The notes beneath the pieces are model-generated. The model ran no database searches and was not told the DNA's origin. It was given only the letters and a program-made list of their open reading frames with translations. Of a DNA stretch of 64,000 bases, positions 58,601 to 64,000 are shown piece by piece; within the stretch, counting starts at the first letter, position 1, and each line of letters starts with the position of its first letter. The position numbers and the translations under genes are program-made. The stretch is from positions 1-64,000 of the forward strand of contig CAKRPJ010000002.1 in assembly GCA_934376955.1 (NCBI GenBank). Reading direction: 5' to 3'. The stretch comes from CAKRPJ01 sp934376955. GTDB lineage: Bacteria > Bacillota > Clostridia > Lachnospirales > Lachnospiraceae.

Positions 58601-58787
58601 CATCGAAAAGGATAAAGCTACCATAGGAATGCTGCAGCGTATGTTTAAGATCGGCTTTAACCGGGCAGCACGTATCATGGATCAGCTTGCCGAGGCCGGT
58701 GTGGTCGGCGAGGAGGAAGGCACGAAGCCGAGAAAGATCCTTATGTCGATGGAACAGTTTGAAGAACTGCTGGAATCCGGATATTAA
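55668..58787 (+). CDS. ftsK: DNA translocase FtsK/SpoIIIE
   Basis: A 1039-residue DNA translocase. A basic cytosolic N-terminus is followed by four transmembrane helices (about 58-205), a long disordered linker, the ATPase motor with Walker A GQTGSGKS (about 705-712) and a C-terminal gamma domain that reads KOPS-like sites. It pumps DNA across the division or spore septum. The linker residues about 386-500 hold degenerate Q-x-E-A-D repeats (SQSEADEQSEADIQNEA). Start is TTG with AGGGGG 9 nt away; no ATG upstream of the helices fits. Confidence 0.95.
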   Translation: MAGSSNARKKTTGSEKKSSRPEKARTGNTKKGTAKTRGRSGSAAQTELNNGLIQSEAVILISFAACVFLFLSNFHICGTLGDLFSSMMLGVFGSIGYAAPVLLFLGFIFYASNKGNMRAVYKMLAVEGLLIALCGLFQLMFGGGYKEGQTLKEIYDMAGRSGLGGGIIGGILVLLLHKIVGTIGAYLVLLVLGIISMVCITERSFVSAVRRGSGKAYNLAKEDYGRRKELREEKREEKQRLRSEQKVQGVDLASTDLSKTPAIPAAETKMQTEPAQQASPFKPENARMPEASEMDLTDHSSPSKVENTVEAPVSKEDPADVFHGTILHNGKDSDDDVFISRNSSDFDAMDVFNKENPEQDNDYWLDSELDFKEDAFDDDWDEIHELTEKQEADIQDESNSQREADSQSEADEQSEADIQNEAATQREAKPQYETDLLSETDLQDSEVTERDAYSQYEADVPDEAEIPRVAATQSEATDRSEAGTRQDADIRSSEAPSDRKRVVTATGKIIETDAEEILRQKTEKKKAEAKEDADESVLKEIKKTEEKPRKPYVIPPLSLLNKGPEQVSGQSDREYRETAIKLQQTLKNFGVGVTVTNISCGPTVTRYELHPEQGVKVSKIQSLADDIKLNLAATDIRIEAPIPGKAAVGIEVPNKTNSIVYLRGLLESEEFRKHPSRLAFVVGKDIGGQTIVADLAKMPHLLIAGQTGSGKSVGINTMIMSLIYRSSPDDVKLIMIDPKVVELSVYNGIPHLLIPVVTDPKKASGALNWAVAEMMERYNKFAQANVRDLKGYNARIKSMEEAKDVPPEKIPSKLPQLVIIIDELADLMMVASGEVEDAICRLAQLARAAGIHLVIATQRPSVNVITGVIKANVPSRIAFSVASGVDSRTILDMNGAEKLLGNGDMLFYPSGYPKPIRVQGAFVSDNEVASVTEYIKEQNEDTCYNKEIEKKMTLGASAGGSGGGSDRDLLFTDAGRFIIEKDKATIGMLQRMFKIGFNRAARIMDQLAEAGVVGEEEGTKPRKILMSMEQFEELLESGY

Positions 58788-58799
58788 CGGACCAATGAG

Positions 58800-58828
58800 G
58801 GGCAGGCCGTTTTTTGGCCTGCCGGGGC
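58800..58828. other. Hairpin after ftsK
   Basis: GGCAGGCC and GGCCTGCC arms around GTTTTTT; the T run is in the loop, so termination is unclear. Confidence 0.45.
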
Positions 58829-58899
58829 CAATGATCGAAATGCCCGAAAGGGCCTTGAGATAAACGAACTATAACTTTCTTAACAAGAGGAGAGGTACT

Positions 58900-60570
58900 A
58901 TGAAAACAGATATCGAAATCGCACAGGAAACTAAGATGCTTCCGATCCGGGAGGTTGCGGCTCAGTATGGTATTTCAGAGGATGATCTGGAGCTCTACGG
59001 AAAGTATAAGGCTAAAATTTCAAATGAGCTTTGGGAGGAGATCAAGGACAGACCGGACGGAAAGCTGGTTCTTGTTACTGCCATCAACCCGACTCCGGCA
59101 GGAGAAGGAAAAACAACAACCAGCATCGGTCTTGCACAGGCACTGACAAAAGCGGGAAAGACAGCTATGCTGGCACTTCGTGAACCGTCCCTTGGGCCGT
59201 GCTTCGGAATTAAGGGCGGAGCAGCAGGCGGCGGATACGCTCAGGTTGTTCCGATGGAGGATCTGAACCTTCACTTTACCGGTGATTTCCATGCGATCAC
59301 GACTGCGAACAACCTTCTTGCGGCTTTACTGGATAACCACATCCAGCAGGGAAATGCCCTCGGTATCGATACAAGACAGATCTTATGGAAGCGCTGCCTT
59401 GATATGAATGACCGTGTTCTCAGAAATATTGTAGTCGGCCTTGGCGCAAAGGGAGACGGCGTTGTCCGTGAGGATCACTTTGTTATTACGGTGGCATCGG
59501 AGATCATGGCGATCCTCTGCCTTGCCACAGACATGAAGGACCTTAAGGAACGTCTCGGAAGGATCGTTGTAGCCTATAACTTTGCCGGAGAGCCTGTTAC
59601 GGCAAAGCAGTTAAATGCGGTGGGCTCCATGGCGGCTCTGCTTAAGGATGCCCTCAAGCCGAACCTGATCCAGACTCTTGAGCATACAGGTGCCCTTGTC
59701 CACGGCGGCCCCTTTGCCAACATTGCTCATGGCTGCAACAGCGTTATGGCAACAAGAACAGCCCTGAAGCTTGCTGATATTGCCGTTACAGAGGCAGGCT
59801 TTGGTGCGGATCTCGGCGCAGAGAAATTCTTTGATATCAAGTGCAGAAAGGCAGGACTTAAGCCGGATGCAGTCGTTCTGGTGGCTACCGTAAGAGCACT
59901 TAAGTACAACGGAGGAGTTCCGAAGGATCAGCTTGGCGTTGAAGACCTTGACGCACTTAAGAGGGGCATTGTTAATCTGGAGAAGCACATCGAAAATATC
60001 CAGAAGTATCATGTTCCGGTAGTTGTAACATTGAACTCCTTCCTTACAGACACACCGGCAGAGTATGAATTTATCAAAAACTTCTGTGAGGAGAGAGGCT
60101 GTGAATTTGCCCTGTCTGAGGTATGGGCAAAGGGCGGCGACGGCGGCATGGAGCTGGCGGAAAAGGTGATCAAAACATTGGAAACAAAAGAAAGCCATTT
60201 TGAGCCGCTTTATAAGGCTGAGCTTAGCATCAGTGAAAAAATTGAAACGATCGCGAAAGAGATCTACGGGGCCGGAAAGGTATCCTATTCTCCGGCAGCA
60301 AAGAAAGCCATCGCAAAGATTACAGACATGGGCTTTGGGGAGTTCCCGGTCTGCATGGCAAAAACGCAGTATTCCCTGTCTGATGACCAGACAAAGCTCG
60401 GACGTCCTGAGGGCTTTGATCTGACCGTCCGTGATGTATATGTAAGCGCCGGAGCAGGCTTTGTGGTTGCACTGACCGGTGCGATCATGACTATGCCGGG
60501 TCTTCCTAAGAAGCCGGCTGCTGACAATATCGATGTGGATGAAAACGGACGGATCACAGGACTGTTCTAA
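58900..60570 (+). CDS. fhs: Formate-tetrahydrofolate ligase
   Basis: A 556-residue ATP-dependent enzyme making 10-formyl-THF from formate. The P-loop NPTPAGEGKTTTSIGL is at about 63-78 and EPSLGPCFGIKGGAAGGGYA follows at about 94-113. It supports purine and fMet synthesis and, in acetogens, the methyl branch of the Wood-Ljungdahl pathway; no other pathway gene is visible, so acetogenesis is not shown. AGAGG lies 6 nt before the ATG. Confidence 0.97.
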   Translation: MKTDIEIAQETKMLPIREVAAQYGISEDDLELYGKYKAKISNELWEEIKDRPDGKLVLVTAINPTPAGEGKTTTSIGLAQALTKAGKTAMLALREPSLGPCFGIKGGAAGGGYAQVVPMEDLNLHFTGDFHAITTANNLLAALLDNHIQQGNALGIDTRQILWKRCLDMNDRVLRNIVVGLGAKGDGVVREDHFVITVASEIMAILCLATDMKDLKERLGRIVVAYNFAGEPVTAKQLNAVGSMAALLKDALKPNLIQTLEHTGALVHGGPFANIAHGCNSVMATRTALKLADIAVTEAGFGADLGAEKFFDIKCRKAGLKPDAVVLVATVRALKYNGGVPKDQLGVEDLDALKRGIVNLEKHIENIQKYHVPVVVTLNSFLTDTPAEYEFIKNFCEERGCEFALSEVWAKGGDGGMELAEKVIKTLETKESHFEPLYKAELSISEKIETIAKEIYGAGKVSYSPAAKKAIAKITDMGFGEFPVCMAKTQYSLSDDQTKLGRPEGFDLTVRDVYVSAGAGFVVALTGAIMTMPGLPKKPAADNIDVDENGRITGLF

Positions 60571-60579
60571 CAAGAGTAT

Positions 60580-60605
60580 GCAGGCGGATCTTCCGCCTGC
60601 TTTCA
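60580..60605 (+). terminator. Terminator after fhs
   Basis: GCAGGCGGA against TCCGCCTGC with TTTCAATTT. Confidence 0.8.
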
Positions 60606-60654
60606 ATTTCGCGTGTACCGGAGCCTTCGGTACTGCAGGAAAAGAGGGTTGAAT

Positions 60655-62127
60655 ATGAGAATTGGAGATTGGCTTACCAGACTTTCGTATACGCTTGCCC
60701 AGGGCAGTCTGGACACGCAGGTTGAGGAAGTGATCTATGACTCCAGAAAGGCGTGCCCAGCCTCTGTATTTGTATGCATAAAGGGAAGTGTCAGGGATTC
60801 CCATGACTTTATCCCGGATGTGCTTCGCGCCGGCTGCCGTGTGCTGGTGACAGAGCGTCCGGTCTCTGTTATGGAGGATGTGACTGTTATCATTGTGAAA
60901 AACGGGAGAGAGGCTCTGGCAGAGTTATCGGCTGCAAGATTTGGGTATCCGGCTGAAAAGCTTCTGACCATCGGAATAACCGGAACAAAGGGGAAGACCA
61001 CAACGAGCTATATGGTAAAAACCATACTGGAAGCAGCGGGAAAGAGAGTCGGGCTTATCGGTACGAATGGTGCCATCATAGACGGCAAAAAGTACCCCAC
61101 TGCTAATACAACGCCGGAATCGTATGTGGTACAGGAGTATTTCTCTAAAATGGTGGAGGCCGGCTGTAACTGTATGGTAATGGAGGTGTCCTCCCAGGCG
61201 CTGATGCTTCACCGGGTCGGCGGGATCAAGTTTGATCTCGGGCTGTTTACAAATATTTCTCCGGATCATATCGGCCCGAAGGAACATGAGAGCTTTGATG
61301 AGTATCTGTATTATAAATCCAGACTTCTCACGGTATGTAAAACAGGCATCGTAAACAGGGACATGGATCATTATGATGAGGTGATCCGTGATGCGTCCTG
61401 TAAGCTCTTTACTTATGGACTGGAGCGTGAGGCCGACTTTTATGGAGATGGGATCCATTATGCAAAGGATCATGATTTCGTTGGTATTGAATTTGACATT
61501 CACGGCGGCATGAACGGAAGGGTGCGGGTCGGAATGCCCGGAAGATTCAATGCAGATAATGCACTGGCTGCCCTCTCTGTCTGTGCCCTTGCCCTTAAGA
61601 ATGAAAATGTTGAGGAAGCCGTTCTTAGAAATGCCCTCGAAAACATCCGGGTAGACGGTCGTATGGAGATCGCTTATGTTTCTAAAAAATGCAGTGTGAT
61701 CGTTGATTATGCCCACAATGCAGTCAGCATGGAGAGCCTTCTTACAACCCTCAGGGATTATAAGCCGAAACGTCTTGTATGTGTCTTTGGATGCGGAGGA
61801 AACCGGGCGAAGGAAAGACGGTATTCCATGGGAGAGATCGGAGGTCGGATGGCGGATCTTTGTATCCTGACAGCCGATAACCCACGATATGAAAAAAATG
61901 AAGACATCATAAAGGACATTGAGATCGGTATCTCAAAAACCTCAGGTGCATATAAGGTCATTCCTGACCGCCGCCAGGCAATCTTTTACGCGATCCACCA
62001 TGCCGAGGAAGGCGATATGATCGCCATCATCGGAAAAGGTCATGAGGATTATCAGGAGATCGAAGGGGTAAGACATCACTTCCTTGATCGGGAAGTGGTA
62101 GAGGAAGCTGTGAAGGAGATGAAGTAG
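60655..62127 (+). CDS. murE: UDP-MurNAc-tripeptide synthetase (meso-DAP adding)
   Basis: A 490-residue Mur ligase adding the third peptide residue in the cytosol. ATP binding is by GITGTKGKTTTSYM (about 108-121), and the carbamylated-lysine and substrate regions lie in the middle. The acceptor-recognition motif is DNPR (408-411), the signature of meso-DAP ligases. The ATG 60655 follows AGAGGG by 7 nt. murF starts directly after its stop codon, so the genes are coupled. Confidence 0.96.
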   Translation: MRIGDWLTRLSYTLAQGSLDTQVEEVIYDSRKACPASVFVCIKGSVRDSHDFIPDVLRAGCRVLVTERPVSVMEDVTVIIVKNGREALAELSAARFGYPAEKLLTIGITGTKGKTTTSYMVKTILEAAGKRVGLIGTNGAIIDGKKYPTANTTPESYVVQEYFSKMVEAGCNCMVMEVSSQALMLHRVGGIKFDLGLFTNISPDHIGPKEHESFDEYLYYKSRLLTVCKTGIVNRDMDHYDEVIRDASCKLFTYGLEREADFYGDGIHYAKDHDFVGIEFDIHGGMNGRVRVGMPGRFNADNALAALSVCALALKNENVEEAVLRNALENIRVDGRMEIAYVSKKCSVIVDYAHNAVSMESLLTTLRDYKPKRLVCVFGCGGNRAKERRYSMGEIGGRMADLCILTADNPRYEKNEDIIKDIEIGISKTSGAYKVIPDRRQAIFYAIHHAEEGDMIAIIGKGHEDYQEIEGVRHHFLDREVVEEAVKEMK

Positions 62128-63513
62128 ATGGAACAGATGACAGTGCAGGATCTTTTACTGGCTTCAAAGGGAAAGCTCCTATGGGGTGACAGCAAAAAGC
62201 ATGTGGAGCATATTAAACTGGATTCGCGAGAAGCTGCGCCCGGTGATCTTTTTGTGCCGCTCCACGGAGAAAAGGTAGACAGCCATAAATTTATACCCCA
62301 GGTCATTGAGGCAGGTGTGGCTTGTGTATTTACCTCTGAGCATGATGCTGTCCCGGAGGTACTGAAAAAAGAAACGGCCATTATCCGTGTGGACGATTCA
62401 ATAAAGGCACTTCAGGATGTCGGACGATATATGCGTGGCCGCCTGACGCTACCCCTTGTCGGAGTGACCGGAAGTGTGGGAAAGACTACAACAAGGGAAA
62501 TGATCGCAGCAGCCCTGTCTGCCGCATATCGTGTATACAAAACTCCCGGAAATAGCAACAGCCAGGTGGGAGTTCCGATCACGATCTCTGAAATTTCAAA
62601 AGAGGATCAGGTAGGTGTCATTGAGCTTGGAATGAGTGAGCCGGGAGAGCTCACCGTGATCGCAAAGATCACAAGGCCGCAGATCGCAGTAATAACGAAT
62701 ATCGGCATTGCCCATATCGAACAGCTCGGCTCCCGGGAAAACATTTACAGGGAAAAGATGACGATCCAGGATGGCCTTTCTGCAGACGGTGTTTTGATCT
62801 TAAACGGTGATGATGATATGCTCTGTCGGACAAAAGGAAAAGACGGGGTAAAAACTCTTTATTACGGTATGGGAGAAAACTGCGATTTCCGTGCAGTAGA
62901 TATCCATACCCTCGAGAACGGAATGGAATTTACAGCAGTACATGGATCAGAGCGTGAAAGGATCGTTTTAAATGTCCTCGGAGAACATAATGTAATGAAT
63001 GCCATGTCTGCCATTGCTGTCTGCACAGAGCTTGGCATGACGATGAAGCAGGCGGCCGAGGGACTGCTTTCCTTTACCGGCTTTAAAAACCGTCAGCAGA
63101 TCCATGTCGGAAAGAAATTTACGATCCTTGACGATTCCTACAATGCAAGCCCTGCTTCCATGAAGGCATCCCTTCAGGTATTTAAGACATTATGTCCGGG
63201 GGCACGCCATATTGCGGTACTTGCTGATATGAAGGAGCTGGGAGAAAATAATCTTGCGTACCATCGTGAGGTAGGAGAATATGCCGGGAAAATTGGGATC
63301 GACATGGCGGTGACCCTTGGAGAAGCCTGTCATTCTCTGGCAGAAGGAATCCATTCGGTATCCAATATACCGGTACATGAATTTCTCGACAAAAAGGAAT
63401 TGACAAAATGGCTGGAGAAAGAGGTTCGGGAAGGAGACTGTCTTCTTTTTAAAGGCTCCAATTCCATCGGCCTTTTCACCATCGCGGCAGAATTTATCGC
63501 AAAAGCAGACTAA
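62128..63513 (+). CDS. murF: UDP-MurNAc-pentapeptide synthetase
   Basis: A 461-residue Mur ligase that adds D-Ala-D-Ala to the UDP-MurNAc tripeptide. The ATP loop is GVTGSVGKTTTREM (about 112-125), followed by GNSNSQVGVPI with the substrate contact. The C-terminal domain has LDDSYNASPASMKASL. The ATG is adjacent to the murE stop codon, with AAGGAGATGAAG in the murE end serving as ribosome site. priA follows after 22 nt. Confidence 0.97.
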   Translation: MEQMTVQDLLLASKGKLLWGDSKKHVEHIKLDSREAAPGDLFVPLHGEKVDSHKFIPQVIEAGVACVFTSEHDAVPEVLKKETAIIRVDDSIKALQDVGRYMRGRLTLPLVGVTGSVGKTTTREMIAAALSAAYRVYKTPGNSNSQVGVPITISEISKEDQVGVIELGMSEPGELTVIAKITRPQIAVITNIGIAHIEQLGSRENIYREKMTIQDGLSADGVLILNGDDDMLCRTKGKDGVKTLYYGMGENCDFRAVDIHTLENGMEFTAVHGSERERIVLNVLGEHNVMNAMSAIAVCTELGMTMKQAAEGLLSFTGFKNRQQIHVGKKFTILDDSYNASPASMKASLQVFKTLCPGARHIAVLADMKELGENNLAYHREVGEYAGKIGIDMAVTLGEACHSLAEGIHSVSNIPVHEFLDKKELTKWLEKEVREGDCLLFKGSNSIGLFTIAAEFIAKAD

Positions 63514-63535
63514 TTAAAAGAAGGGAGGGATATGC

Positions 63536-64000
63536 TTGGAACAGAAATATGCAGATGTCATTATCGATATTTCCGTAAAAAACGTTGATCGTGTGTTCCA
63601 GTACAGGATCCCTCCCCATCTGTTCTCTAAAGTTGGCGCAGGCACCAGAGTTTCCGTATCCTTCGGCCGCGGAGATACGAAGCGGACGGGATATGTGGTG
63701 TCTGTGAGCAGCAGGGCGGAATTTGACGAATCAAAGATCAAAGATATCATTGAGATCATACCGGGAGCCGTTCCCCCGCAGGAGCAGATGATATGCCTTG
63801 CCTGGTGGATGAAGGATCGTTACGGCTGTACGATGAATCAGGCTTTAAAGACTGTTCTTCCGGTAAAGGCGGCCGTTACCGATAAAACAGAAAAAACGAT
63901 CGTATCGAAAATCAGCAGAGAGGAATTGGCAGAGCTCTTAAAGGAGTCGGAAAGAAAGCATTATAAGGCCAGAGTCCGTCTTTATAAGGCGCTTTTAGAA
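63536..64000 (+). CDS. priA: Primosomal protein N' (PriA), 5' part only
   Basis: The first 155 codons of PriA, cut by the window end. The TTG start at 63536 is chosen since GGGAGG is 6-7 nt upstream; the ATG at 63532 is in another frame. The visible part is the 3'-end-binding PriA N-terminal domain, including VDRVFQYRIPPHL and RVSVSFGRGDTKRTGYVV. It restarts stalled replication forks. The frame stays open to the window edge. Confidence 0.9.
   Translation, partial: MEQKYADVIIDISVKNVDRVFQYRIPPHLFSKVGAGTRVSVSFGRGDTKRTGYVVSVSSRAEFDESKIKDIIEIIPGAVPPQEQMICLAWWMKDRYGCTMNQALKTVLPVKAAVTDKTEKTIVSKISREELAELLKESERKHYKARVRLYKALLE

Noticed and set aside
58857..58868. TGAGATAAACG resembling the right end of the palindromic repeat
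   Set aside because: Eleven bases only, no palindrome around it.
59611..60804. 397-codon minus-strand frame
   Set aside because: Antisense to fhs; codon and residue pattern is that of a shadow frame and there is no ribosome site.
1..64000. CRISPR arrays, rRNA and tRNA genes
   Set aside because: No regularly spaced repeats and no tRNA cloverleaf other than the tmRNA were seen on either strand by eye; a tRNAscan or CRISPR search could still be run.

Overview
The window looks like a chromosomal segment from an anaerobic, spore-forming-lineage Clostridia, most probably a Lachnospiraceae gut commensal. Evidence: meso-DAP-type MurE, pyruvate:ferredoxin oxidoreductase, formate-tetrahydrofolate ligase, two T-box leaders, the secG-rnr-smpB order, abundant AGGAGG ribosome sites, and several protein types typical of that family (VanW/G5, DUF368, Cys-rich CCC-GGWG protein, PurF-like protein starting MGGIFGV). 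No rRNA, tRNA, CRISPR array, prophage or conjugation module was seen; the content is mostly core housekeeping with small mobile or repeat insertions.

Layout. 1-12 kb: yigZ-like gene, typA, a DUF523 gene, T-box-controlled pheST, a truncated acetyltransferase remnant, secG-rnr-smpB, a secreted CAP-domain protein and a small lipoprotein. 12.2-12.7 kb: tmRNA on the minus strand, with a strong promoter back to back with the promoter of a MATE transporter. 14-19.5 kb: SulP permease and a two-gene heterodimeric ABC exporter (minus strand). 19.6-29.2 kb: an EF-G paralogue, an M20 amidohydrolase, T-box-controlled leuS, an RpiR regulator and an S9 peptidase. 29.2-33.7 kb: the most irregular part, with a catalytically dead L,D-transpeptidase homologue, unknown small proteins, palindromic repeats and a run of RNA hairpins, ending in an alanyl-tRNA editing protein. 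33.7-42 kb: P1 peptidase, a siroheme-type dehydrogenase, a PHP phosphoesterase, a VanW protein and nifJ. 42-46.5 kb: GntR-ABC-permease cassette and a zinc-ribbon protein. 46.6-55.6 kb: PurF-like protein, DUF368, metY-cls-dipeptidase, an SH3/NlpC hydrolase and a TepA-type protease. 55.6-64 kb: FtsK/SpoIIIE, fhs, murE-murF and the start of priA.

Working together: typA, pheST, leuS, AlaX, EF-G paralogue, RNase R, SmpB and tmRNA form a translation and ribosome-rescue theme; murE/murF, VanW, the NlpC hydrolase, FtsK and the cell-wall-like secreted proteins form an envelope theme; nifJ and fhs belong to anaerobic carbon metabolism.

The most interesting non-gene material is three repeat families: (i) a 133-bp element present twice in opposite orientation with GTAAC ends and 8-bp target duplications, consistent with an IS66-type MITE; (ii) a TTTATCTCA-ended palindromic repeat that has entered coding sequence, once in frame in an ABC transporter linker and once supplying an alternative stop codon; (iii) a roughly 36-bp hairpin placed directly after intrinsic terminators. 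A roughly 250-nt hairpin array near 31.6-31.9 kb is the best candidate for an undescribed RNA.
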